Origin: Pipra filicauda
Taxonomy: Eukaryota; Chordata; Aves; Passeriformes; Pipridae
NCBI RefSeq assembly: GCF_003945595.2
Contig: NW_024104620.1
Coordinates: forward strand, 592,501-656,500
DNA length: 64,000 bases
Direction of reading: 5' to 3'
This document shows positions 14,301-24,400 of the stretch, one piece after another (positions within the stretch are counted from its first letter, which is position 1; every line of letters starts with the position of its first letter). The position numbers and the translations under genes were made by a program. The notes under the pieces are model-generated. The model made no database searches and was not told the origin of the DNA. It was given only the letters and a program-made list of their open reading frames with translations.

Positions 14301-14808
14301 AGAATTCTGAGGCCCAGATGTGCCCTTGTTACTTAAAAAATATGCTCTGGCCTGCCTGAAAGAAGAGAGGCTGTGCAGACAAGCCTCAAATTCCTGCCAC
14401 CTGTTTTCTGAAGAATGAAAAATATGGAGAAAGATAAATATTGTGGCTGAAAAGAGGTACAAAAACACAGCCTAAGTTTATCTTAAAGCTGTATGCAATT
14501 GTCTGGTTTTAATAAGTCAAATTCTGATGTAAAACCATATCCCATATTTTTCCATATTCTACCAAATAATTTGTTCATCTAATGCAATATCCTGCCTCCA
14601 GCAGTGGCCAATAATTGCCATTGGGAAGAGATAAACACCACACAACATATAAAGCTGAATATAATGTCTGGCACTTAAGAAATATTTCCTTACTCACAGA
14701 CTACTACCTGCTTTGTCTTCATTTGTGCACACTCAACTGCAAATTAAACAGTAATATGATTAACCTGTTTTTTCCTAGAGCTTTGTATGACTGATGCATT
14801 TCTTCCAT
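5294..14808 (-). CDS. MAP3K19: MAP3K19 (YSK4), mitogen-activated protein kinase kinase kinase 19
   Basis: Serine/threonine kinase of the STE/MAP3K class. Coding exons (minus, 5' to 3'): 14765-14808 (within exon 14765-14849), 13726-13967, 13030-13073, 9075-11507, 8642-8757, 7978-8119, 7071-7768, 5294-5360. All joins keep phase and give 1261 residues if translation starts at ATG 14808; human is about 1328. The N-terminal two thirds is low-complexity and fast-evolving. The kinase domain fills the C-terminus: glycine loop GKGAYG at about 1001-1006, lysine in LIAVK at 1022, HRD at 1117-1119, DFG from 1137 and APE at 1168-1170, so it should be active. Matches to the human protein are strong in the kinase domain and at LKYSDMFK...GIYEMFGTPVY. 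The N-terminal exons and the start are less certain. It lies head-to-head with RAB3GAP1. Confidence 0.92.
5759..5925 (+). mobile_element. CR1 LINE 3' fragment
   Basis: Diverged CR1 3' end: 'gttgcccaaagaagctgtgg', 'gtccctgcccatggcacaga', then 'tcccttccaaccc' and 'cattctatgatt'. Plus orientation, inside the last MAP3K19 intron and antisense to that gene. It is typical of bird genomes. Confidence 0.9.
7071..7768 (-). CDS. MAP3K19: MAP3K19 main kinase exon
   Basis: Carries most of the kinase domain: VYCGLTSQGQ, the ATP-binding lysine in LIAVKQ, VVHRDIKGNN, IDFGCARR, GTPYWMAPEV and SDIWSVGCTVFEMATGKPP. Acceptor is at 7770-7769 and donor AG|GTGTGG at 7070. It enters in phase 0 and leaves in phase 2. 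The open frame runs past the donor to a stop at 7055, so that tail is intronic read-through. Confidence 0.97.
7978..8119 (-). CDS. MAP3K19: MAP3K19 exon with glycine-rich loop
   Basis: Encodes a short linker and the kinase start, DPIMWTRGEVLGKGAYGT, ending at donor ACA|GTAAGT. Acceptor GTTGCAG lies at 8121-8120. One leading base completes a serine codon from the previous exon. Next to it is human-like DPI/LWTxGEVLGKGAYGT. Confidence 0.93.
8642..8757 (-). CDS. MAP3K19: MAP3K19 internal exon (linker before kinase)
   Basis: Open frame beginning AKALEILKIRNMKRC and ending before donor CAG|GTATGA. Phase 0 in and phase 2 out exactly bridge the flanking exons. An in-frame TAA just upstream limits the choice of acceptor to the AG at 8759-8758, which has a poor pyrimidine tract. 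This makes the 5' boundary the weakest of the kinase-side exons. Confidence 0.75.
9075..11507 (-). CDS. MAP3K19: MAP3K19 giant central exon
   Basis: A single 811-codon exon, phase 0 on both sides, acceptor ATTACAG at 11509-11508 and donor AAG|GTAAAA at 9074. Mostly Ser/Thr/Lys/Glu-rich and probably disordered. It shares islands with human MAP3K19: FHLPP at the start, KKQSFSCSCKN, LKYSDMFKQIN, GPGIYEMFGTPVY, CSAPSGR, and DELLCCLAEELLMLEEKD near the end. The function of this region is not established. Confidence 0.94.
13030..13073 (-). CDS. MAP3K19: MAP3K19 44-nt microexon
   Basis: Between acceptor TTTTAAG (13075-13074) and donor AAG|GTAAGA (13029-13028). Two leading bases join the preceding exon's last base to make Arg, then LNITMLKTRNKRSK, followed by FHLPPV in the next exon. 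The context QQR...K-FHLPP mirrors human QQRK...RSIKFLLPP. Without this exon the flanking phases do not match and a stop follows, which strongly supports it despite its size. Confidence 0.75.
13726..13967 (-). CDS. MAP3K19: MAP3K19 N-terminal exon
   Basis: Acceptor TTTCAG at 13969-13968, donor A|GTAAGT at 13725. Phase 2 in, phase 1 out. The protein contains GYAFDFSFLLQISCPEYNIL and ends VKAQTQQ. It weakly but colinearly resembles the human segment with LGFLLPRSC and KEQQ. Fast-evolving, no known domain. Confidence 0.83.
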
Positions 14809-14849
14809 TGTCTTATCTGCATCCTGAAGAGCAGCAACACTTCCACAAC
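14765..14849 (-). CDS. MAP3K19: MAP3K19 exon with likely start codon
   Basis: Acceptor TGTTGCAG at 14851-14850, donor AACAG|GTTAAT. The ATG at 14808-14806 has A at -3 and G at +4 and opens MEEMHQSYKALGKN, joining the next exon in phase 2. The frame is also open upstream (GSVAALQDADKT), so an earlier start in a further 5' exon is possible. I see no clear match to the human N-terminus. Confidence 0.65.
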
Positions 14850-17140
14850 CTGCAACAGTACATCAGTATTTGCACAAAAGCAGTTTAATTCACTGAGCAG
14901 TAACACATTGTAAACATGGTGGGCATTAAAATGTAAACATTTTTGGGCATTAAAATATTATTATAAAGAAGTGCATGAAGTAGCTATCAGGAAAAAAAAT
15001 AAGAGTATGTTACATTTGACTAATTTTATTTGAAATGTGAATGCATAACTCTGATTTATTTTTAGTTATTTGGTAAGTGTAGTAATTCAGTGGACTATAA
15101 AAGCAAAGAACATCTGAAGATAATTCCAGTTACAGCACCTAGATCAGTAGAACAGAAGTAGAAGACAAATATTGACAGAAACTCTGCAGAAGTAGAGCAT
15201 TTAAAAATATGAAAACCAAACAAATCTCAAGGCTTTACAAAGGTGGAAAGTAACTCTGAGTTTGATTTCATACTTTACTATGGTTGCTTAGTTTTGACAA
15301 ACATCCAGATTTTAAGTTATTATTGTACTTTTCCTTCTTCGGATCCCTCATCTTACACTTTATACACATAAACTTTGGTCAGACTACCTTTTTTGCTTCT
15401 CCTCTTATTTTGTTGGTTGTCAGACATACTGTTCTTAAATGTATTAAGGTCCAGAAACCTGAAAAGAACAGTTTGTTAATTGATTACTGATTCACATGTA
15501 CAAAGCAGTAATTTATATTTCATTATTCCAGAGCCATCAGTAAGACAAAAACATTTTAAAAGTACCTGAAATTATTAAAAATCCAAGAGTCACTACCTGA
15601 GGTTGTTGGCCTGTTAACTTATTAGTAGCAAACTTTTGTTTTCACTTTAAACTATTGCATTGTCAGAAATAGTATCTTAACCATGAGTGTACCTTTCTGT
15701 GAGCATCTTTATGTATGTTTAGAAAAACATATTCCTCAAAAAGGAATGTGTTTATAAAACCAAACCCCCTTGAAATTTGCATTAAATTAGTGCTAAAAAC
15801 ATTTGTTAGATAATTCCTGGTTGTTGAAAGAGCTGATCTCGGGAAATTAAAACAGCAAGTATTTTCTCTTTTCATACATTTATTTTCTACAACATATGTT
15901 AAGAAGGATAAGTAGCCAATAAAACAACACAAAACAATCTCAAAGTGCAGACTCTTAAAAAAGATACATGAGAGGGTTAAGTAGAAGGATTTGAAGTTTT
16001 GAAATTCTAGACAGCTAATTCTTGAAATAAAATTAATCTCAGTTAATAGTTTTGATGGATTTGGGACTCTTTCTAAAATAGCATACTGAACTTCAGTTTC
16101 TCAAGTGACAAGAACACCTAAGGTAATTAAAGAGAGTGGATTGAAATGAATAAAAGAAAATGCAATCATGAATATTAGTTCATATCTGTATTAAATGTTT
16201 ACCAATGTCTTTACTGTTTAATAAATAATTTATAGTAAAAAAAGATAAGATATTGTACATGAAATAAATAATAGTCAGGTATATAATATGTCTGAATGTA
16301 CATGAATTAATATATATTTAAACATTTATGAATAACAGTGTCAAATTATTACATTGGGTACTAGAAAGTAATTAAGTTCTTTAATGTGCATTGCAGGCTA
16401 AAAGAAAGGTATTTTAAAGTTATATTGATATTTATTGAATCTACAAGTAGAACTATAAAAATAGGACACCTAGTGGCTCCTATGTTGCTAATTTCTTTAT
16501 GAAATTATATTTTCTCTCTGCTCTTTTCCTCAAGTTAGTGATGGAAAGTAACAATCTTTGTACCTGTCTCTTCATTTCAAAATCACTACAGAGGTCACTG
16601 GAAATGAAGGGCCTACGTGCATTTTGTTGGATAGTAGCATATTGCCACTCAATATTGCTAGTCGGGGAAAGAATTAGGCTTTTGTTACTGATTCTATCAG
16701 CAAAAAAAAATATAATTATTTGGAAACACGTAGCAGCCTTCCCAACAGACTAGTGCATTTTGCTAGATTAGTTTTTTACAATAATTTTATATGACATCTG
16801 AGAAATGTGTGCTATTTTATAACTATATACAGCCAGACATCAGACAGTACTATCATTCTTGGTTTACAGCAGAGGAAACAAAGAAAAATGGAATGACCTA
16901 TAGCTACCTTTGACTCACCTATCATCAAGATCATCCAATGAACTGTGCAAAAGTAGCTTAGAAGCACTCTTGATTTCTCATTCCTATGGATAATCCATCA
17001 AAATGTTCATCCCGTTATATTAGTCTAGTAAGAGTCAGATGGTGAACTTCTCCAAACTCTGCACTTTTTTTTGGATACACAAAACCCACTTCAAAATAAT
17101 AACTGAGGAGGTTCTGTAAAAAGGCACAAACAAATCTTAC

Positions 17141-17180
17141 CCGGTGCTTCAGTAGCAAAGAGCGAAAGAGGCACAGCAAC
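17141..17180 (-). other. MAP3K19: Candidate MAP3K19 5' exon (probably non-coding)
   Basis: A strong donor, CACCGG|GTAAGA, lies at 17140. It may end a first exon reaching back toward 17300, or a 40-nt exon with acceptor CTCTCTAG at 17182-17181. Phase 1 out would match exon 14765-14849. However, no in-frame ATG lies in it and an in-frame TAG is directly upstream, so 5' UTR is the simpler reading. Confidence 0.4.
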
Positions 17181-17363
17181 CTAGAGAGAAGTTATAAACC
17201 ATTTTCAGCTCACAGCCGCCTTCCTTTGCTGGCCAGCGAGGAATTCAACATAGATTACGCATTTTTGGATTCGATTTTCGGCGTCTTTTCCTGACTGCGG
17301 AGCTCACAGGCTCTTCTTTCTGCAGGCAGCTCCTGCGACACGAGGCTGTTGAGTTTACACGGC

Positions 17364-17377
17364 GTTGCCGAGGTAAC
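17364..17377. promoter_or_regulatory. RFX X-box motif
   Basis: GTTGCCGAGGTAAC fits the X-box consensus GTNRCC-N(0-3)-RGYAAC at every defined position and is nearly palindromic. A forkhead-like core (GTAAAC on minus) lies 5 bp away at 17353-17358. The site is about 190 bp upstream of the candidate MAP3K19 5' exon. RFX factors drive ciliary genes, and MAP3K19 has been reported in ciliated epithelium. Binding is inferred. Confidence 0.6.
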
Positions 17378-18123
17378 CCCTCCGGGGGGTATTTTACTTG
17401 GAGGAGTTTAATTCAAAGAGCAGCAGGGACCTGTGAAAACAAACACGGCCGAGCTAAACGGTGTCGCCGTTTAAGCTCTAATCACAGGGCAACTCTCCCA
17501 GCACGCAAAACAAAACCCTACTCCTCTCTTCTGTTTGTCTTTTTTTTAATGTTTTTTAATACTTTATCTGTTCCTACATCATTTTAAGTTCGCATTCAGT
17601 CCCTCACCTCGACGCTCCCCGTTACTCTTGAGTATTTTTAATCTCGTTTCTGGCAGCCGTAAACAGAAGATTTAAAGGATATTTCTTCTTTTTTTTAAGT
17701 AGCAGACTGTTAAGAGGGAAGAAAGGATAAAAAAAGTACAGTGGGGCTCAGGCTGAGCTGAAAGGGTGTTTGAGATGGTTTGCTGGATGCCAGAAGCACT
17801 TGGCCGCCGTCCCCCGGGACACGACTGCGGGGAGGCACAAGCGAGGGGGCGGCTTTGGACTAGGCGGGAGCAGGGACACGAGCCCTGGGGACAGCAGCCC
17901 CCGGCCGGCCGACCAGGGCTGTGTTACTGGTGCACCTGCGGGTACCCGGCACACCCGGCTGACCCTGACGGAGCCGGAGGGTCTGTGGGAGCAGCCCCCG
18001 CCGCGGTGAGGCGACCACGACTGCAGACATCCCCTGACAGCGCCCACGAGGGGCTGAGCCAGCCAGGGAGGGGGATGCGGGGAGGGAAGCCCGGGGCGTG
18101 GGGAGGCAGGAGCAGGGCTGGGA

Positions 18124-18337
18124 GGGAGCCCCGCCGGGAAGAGCTGTGAGGGGGAGCCGAGCTGTGTGGGAGCCCGGGCTAGACGGGCTGTGAGAAGCAC
18201 CCGGGCTGTGAAGGAGCCCGGGCTGGACAGGCTGTGACGGGGAGCCAGGACGGGCTATGAAGGGTAGGAGGGCTGTGAAGGAGGCCGAGCTGTACAGGCT
18301 GTGAGAGGGAGCCGGGATGGGCTGTGAAGGGGAGCCG
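18124..18337. repeat. Degenerate minisatellite in RAB3GAP1 promoter/leader
   Basis: Roughly nine imperfect units of about 18-27 bp built on 'gggagccgggctgtgaag', ending 58 bp before the RAB3GAP1 ATG. It produces long spurious open frames rich in Ser/Pro/Gln on the minus strand. Confidence 0.8.
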
Positions 18338-18390
18338 CCCTCCGCCGCTTTCCCGGCAGCCTCCGCGCCCGCGGCGGCCCGGCCGCGTCG

Positions 18391-18402
18391 CAAGATGGCG
18401 GC
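18391..18402 (+). promoter_or_regulatory. YY1-type motif over RAB3GAP1 start codon
   Basis: CAAGATGGCGGC matches the well-known downstream YY1 element of TATA-less promoters and includes the initiator ATG. The ATG also has a good Kozak context (A at -3, G at +4). Occupancy is inferred. Confidence 0.6.
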
Positions 18403-18412
18403 GGACAGCGAA
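18395..18412 (+). CDS. RAB3GAP1: RAB3GAP1 exon 1 (coding part)
   Basis: Six codons, MAADSE, then donor GAA|GTGAGT. Identical to the human N-terminus. Confidence 0.94.
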
Positions 18413-21400
18413 GTGAGTGTTTGTCCTGCTCCTCCCCCTCCTCTCTCCCCCTCCCTGCCTGTCCCGCTCTCACCGGTCTCTCTCCTCGGTTTCCCCTCTT
18501 ACCGCCTCTCCCACTCTCTCCCCGCAGCCCGAGTCGGAGGTGTTTGAGATCACGGACTTCACCACCGCCTCCGAGTGGGAGAGGTAGGTGCCGCCGCGCC
18601 CCTCGCTCACCGCGGGGGTGACGCGGGGGCTCCGCCGTGCTCGGCCCGGCCGCTCCCGCCGGGAGGAGCCGGGACCCCCCGGCACGGCCGCTCTCGGCAC
18701 CTGGGAGCACCCGGCGGCTCCCGGAGCCGCGTCCCGACTGTGCCACGTCCGGCTCAGGCCGCGCCCGAGGGTGGTGAAGACGCTCTAGTCGAGCTGTTTC
18801 TGAACTTAGTGAAAGGCCCAGTTTAACATCTGTTTGCAAGGGATTAAAATATACATTCAGAAGGCTTATACACTTTTTAACTGGCTGCCTGATTATTAAA
18901 ATAGTCATCTGGTAACTGAATCCTTTAAAAGTTAGCAGAACGATATACAAATCTAAGGTGAATAATGCTCTTGCATTCTTAATGTTTTGGTTTTTTTTAA
19001 ACCGCTTTTTATGTTTATCGTAAGAGACAGAGATATTAAGTGTAGCGTATAATCGTCTCAAATGTTTATTTATCTGTGAGCAGTGAAACAAGACCATATG
19101 TTAAATGTTATGTGCTGCAATATCAGAAAAAGAAAACGGTACGATTCTTTATAAACACTCAAAAGATGGTCATAGCAGTTGCTAAGAGTAACTATAATCG
19201 GAAATGTAAGCATAGGAGGTCTGTTTTGTTTGTACAAGGAAGCAATTGTTCTGGTTTTATTGTTTTACTTCTTGTTGTGGGTTTTTTTGTTAGTTGTTTG
19301 TTCTTTGGGTTTTTTTAAGGAGTTCCATAGTAGGACAACAAATTGCCTGATTTTGAGCAGATGAATTATAATACAAGTTCAGCGTTCAGTAAATATTAAT
19401 ACTTTTTCCCCTCCCTAATAGATTTATTTCAAAAGTAGAAGAAGTATTGAATGACTGGAAACTTATTGGGGTTTCTTCAGGCAAACCTCTAGAAAAGGTC
19501 AGTTACAGCTTTTGAGTTTTCTTTTAGAATTTGAATTGCTAACTAGTCATTCACACGTACATTTCATCTATTGCTGTTTTCTTAAGTGTGGCAGATAATG
19601 ATTTTTATTAGGGAACGTCTCTTGTAAAAGTGCCAATTTGACAAACAGTTGCTGTAAATTTACTGATGGGCTGTCTGCCAAACAGGCTACTTGTTGATAA
19701 AGCTGAATCTTCATATAGGACTTAGTGATTTTTTTTTATTTTATTTTCAATTTGAATCTGGAAAAATGATGGAAGCTGCTGTAAATTCTTAAGGAATCTT
19801 TTCCCCCTGCCTTGTGCCTTTGTCACACCTCATGTACTTGTGGCTGAGGTTTGCACAGTGACTCAGAATGTTTCATAGATTGGAGAGATTTTTTTCAGAG
19901 TCTAATTAGAGCCTTTGTGGTGCTTTCTCAGTCCTGTAAAATGCAGAGGAAATTGCTAAGCTCTTCTGCATACCGTGCAAACAAATTCAGCTGTTCCAGA
20001 TGGAATGGCTGCTGTGTTTCCAGAGGAATTCAATAATTCTTGATTTTAGCCAGGGTACAGAGCATTCAGAATAAAAACTTCTGTTATCTAATGAACTAAT
20101 TTTACACCTTAGCTGTCTGTGTGTTCCTACATGTCTTGTTTGCTAGACCAGACCTCTCCTAATACCCTTTACAGATCAGAGGGTTGTCCCAGTTGCTTTG
20201 TTTTAGCAGCAGCACAGAATTCTGTACAGTTATGCCGATTTTCTTAGAATCTCCTATGCTGTATTTATGTTTAAAAATGAATTATCCTTACAGAATTTTT
20301 GCAAATTAAAGATTAAAAAAATAATTTGTTAGCGGAAGTATATTCAAAGTAAATATCAAGGTAATATTTGCACAGATTGGTTTAGGTGTAGTCCCAGATG
20401 AGAAACTTCTGTCTCTGGCAAAATTGAGGGTGCATATACTTAAGATGCATAGTAACATAGGAGAATATATTTCTACCCCTTTATTACCATATAATTCTGA
20501 AGACTTCTCAGGGAGATATCTGATCCTTGGAATGAACGTGATTATCAACAACATGGATTTTAGCATTCAACCACCTTTATAATGAAGTGCTTTGAGCATT
20601 GTTTTTTTGAAATTAAATCATGCTTAGCTATTTATGAGTAAATATTTGGCAGTAGAAAAACCTAAATAAACATTATTGATCACGTAGGTAATATACTAAT
20701 GAATGTTAACCTAAATTTGTTGACAAAATAGTATATTTTTTGTATGCAGGGTATATACACCACAGGGACATGGGAAGAGAAATCAGATGAAATTTCATTT
20801 GCGGACTTCAAATTCTCAGTTACCCACCATTATCTTGTACAAGAACCCAGTGACAAAGATGGGAAAGAAGAGCTGGCAGAAGGTACCTGCTAGTTCCCTC
20901 ACGTACCTGTAAGGATATGACAAAAGGCAGTGTCAGAATGTGGAATTCAGTGTGTTGATTTGCTTCTGAGTGAGATTTTGTGAGATCTGATGGGTGTGAT
21001 CTAACATTTCTGCTTTTAGTATGCTTTGCATTCACACAATGCTAATCTAAGCAATTTGCAAGTGAGCTGGATGGATGCTGATGATCTTATATATGGATTT
21101 ATTTTTTTTTCACAGATGCCCTTCCGCTGCCAATGCAGGACTTGCTGTGCATGAACAACGACTTCCCCCCTCGAGCTCACTGCCTGGTGAGATGGTATGT
21201 ACCCTGCCTCTTGTCTCTAATGCAAACCAGCACAGCAATTGAGAAATCTCTGATGCTGGCACAAGCACTTGTATATTTGTTTTTCAATTGAAAGTTAAAG
21301 CTTAAGGAAAATGGTTCTTCATACTGGACACAGGAAAGGAGTGCAAAAAAAGGCCTGTCTTTACTTTTGTTTTTTGTCCCCAAAGACTTTTGTCTCAGTT

Positions 21401-24400
21401 TCATATATCAACCAAGTTTTTATATATGTGGTATTTAGGTACATTCTTAAAAAGGGAAGCTGCAGCACCTTAAGAAACAGCAACTATGTTCTTAGTAATG
21501 CAAATCTTTAGCACATTATAACATTGTTCTAGAGATTGTTTTTGTGTATAAACGGTTACAGTTGTTGTTATTATAAAATAAAAAGCCTCAGGACTGATAG
21601 ACCTGGAAGTTCTCACAGTCAAACACTTCACAAGGTTTGAGTGTTGTTGAGCTCAGGTGGTTTGTGATTTTGGACTGTGCAGCACTCCCTGCCCACTCAG
21701 TTCTTGACCTCTCCGACAGAGGTACTCACATCAAATCAGATTCCACAGTCTGTTGGTGACATTTAGGTTATTCAGGTCACAGTGTTTCTAAAAATTCTTT
21801 TTCAACTGGCTTGCTAAAGATCAGAAACGTGCTCTTTTTTTGACTTTCTCAAGGTATGGCTTACGGGAGTTTGTGGTGATTGCTCCTGCTGCAAATAATG
21901 AGGCCGTTGTGAGTGAATCCAAGTGTAACCTTTTGCTGAGTTCCATTTCCATTGCGTTGGGGAACACTGGCTGGTAGGTGAAAGCATTTCTTACCTTTTC
22001 ACGTGTCCAGGTAAAACTGTAGCATGCTGCATTTGTGAGGAAAAAGCGTTAAATTGTTAGCAAAATACATTCAGAGTTTGTTGGGTTTGCACTTTAATAC
22101 TGTTAGAGAAAGATTAAAAAATTTTCCATGGAGATTTTAAAAAGATTGATTCAATGTGTTGTTTATATTCATTTTTGCTTAAAAACCTTAAATACTTTCA
22201 GAAGCTGCTAGAAGTTGTTGGAAAAATAACGTATAGAAAATATAGAAACAATAGAAAATATAATTTAGAAACAGTAGAAAATATAACTTATGGAGGAGGA
22301 TTTCATCCCGATGTGTGATAACAGTAACTTCTTGATCTTCCTCAAAAATTATTTAGACTGAAAATTAGGTAACTGAAGTCATGGATATGACTGTGACTGT
22401 GACATGACAATTTGTTAGGCATTCTCTTTGATGATGACATTGATAGCATTTTTCTTTGATTCCTTGTCAAGTGTTTTAAAGTGCGTTCCACTAGGAGAAA
22501 ATACATTCCAAAGAATATGAAATGACGTTGAAATGATGCTAAAATATTTAGCTAGTTTTAAAGACTACAAGACAGCATGACACCTTAAATAATCTGAAAT
22601 ATTCATGTTTTGCAGTCAGGTACCACTGTTCGTGCAGATACACCAGAAGTGGCGCCGGATGTACGTTGGGGAATGTCAGGGCCCGGGAGTCCGGACTGAC
22701 TTCGAAATGGTCCATCTGCGCAAGGTGCCCAGCCAGTACACTCACTTATCAGGGCTGCTGGAGATCTTCAAAACCAAGATTGTAAGTGCAGCTGAATGAG
22801 ATTAGGGATAATTATTTTATTACCTGGATGCTTGTAGATTCACCAGTATCTGACCATAAAGACTGATGGTTTGCGTTTGGTTCCTGGATGTTACCACCTT
22901 CACATTTAATTTTCACTGGGATGTGAAATAATGTGTCTGTTTTACAGTTTCCTTGTAACAACCCTCTTCCCCATGGCCCAAACAAACTCTATTTTGTTAT
23001 GGGCAAGGAGAAGGGAGGGTTGGGGTGGGTTTTTATTCTGATACTTTGTAGCTCCCCAAGCTGAGAGGGAAGAACACCACTCTAGGATGTGAGGAGACTG
23101 AGAGGGCTGCTTGTTTACAGAGTGGTCTGGCTGCCTGCAGCACTACACAACCAGTATTGGTAGTAAGCAATCTGAGCAAAACACTGAGGAGAAAAATCCT
23201 TAATGAAAACCTGATGCATTCTGGGTCAGAGTTACTTGAATTACCAGCTAAATGGAGCATACAAATGTCTCATGCATTTTATCTGTGATTGTCTTGTTTA
23301 GCAATGGCTTTACCAGTAATCACAGAATTATTACGGTTGGAAAAGACCTCCAGGTTCATCAAGTCCAACCTTCAAATACTTGGGGTGTCACAGTTCTGCT
23401 AAAATTAGCTCTAATACAAGCTATTGTGACTTATTTATGTCCAAGCCCTGGAGTGTTTGAGAGGATATACTCTTTCTATTGAATTTCTTCTCTGGTATTT
23501 TGAAGGGGTGCCCTCTAACACCACTGCCTCCCGTTAGCATGGCTATCCGGCTGACCTACGTGCTCCAGGACTGGCAGCAGTACTTCTGGCCTCAGCAGCC
23601 ACCAGGTAGGAGATCCCTGTCCTCAGAATAATGTGTTTTAAGACAGTCAGTGCTCTTGGTGTATCTTGCCAGAAGGATGAAAACATTTTCTGTGTGAGTA
23701 GGAAAGGCTTCACTTTCAACCGAGTCCAATCCCACTCCCTGTCCTGGGCTCGCAGGCTTAAAGCTCCTCTGAAATCGTGTCTGTGCCTCATGGTTGGGAC
23801 AGGTGTTTTGGGTAGGGCTGTGCCTAGAAACATGGGGTTTTGTTAGCATTTAGAGATGCAATGATACTTCTAAAATGGTAGTATATATGTGAAGTGAAAA
23901 AGGTGACTGAATCTGTGGAGAACTCTGCCCTGAATTCCTTAGGGAAATGTTTAGATTCAGGTTCTAGTAGGTGCTAATACTTCATGGGAGTATTTGTCAA
24001 TTATTTGTATAAAGTACCTTATTTTAATACCTCACTATCTATATTAACAATGGGAAAAGCAGAAAGTGTTATATGGACCTCACGTGAGGTAAAAGTTTGG
24101 ATTTTTGTTGTTATTGTTTACAGAGTGTTGAATAAGCCAAGCAGTTGGTTTATGTATTTTTTTTATTGCATGAACAATTTCTGGTCAAGTCTTTTATTGT
24201 AGTAGTCTTGTATGAGTGGAAAAGGGGAAAAGTAATATATAGTCTTGAATTTAAAGTACACGCACCAGGCTTTATAAGTTTATGCCATAGCGATGCTGTT
24301 TAGGAAAAACAGAGGTAGTTGCTCACTTGGTACTCCCAAAGTGATCTCTCCTATTGTTGCTTGATAGTGACAGTCTTCCTTGGGTATCAAGGATTTGTTT

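Larger units (their letters stand above)
17780..18780. promoter_or_regulatory. CpG-rich divergent promoter region
   Basis: GC-rich and full of CpG, in sharp contrast with the AT-rich flanks, and without a convincing TATA box. It covers RAB3GAP1 exons 1-2 and faces the MAP3K19 5' end, so it looks like a CpG-island promoter for RAB3GAP1 that may serve both genes. The exact island limits need calculation. From 17181 to 17780 I see the X-box and otherwise no feature. Confidence 0.75.

Noticed and set aside
17860..18393. 177-residue minus-strand Ser/Pro/Gln-rich frame
   Set aside because: Produced by the GC-rich minisatellite and CpG island; repetitive PSQP/LHSPG peptides follow the DNA repeat.
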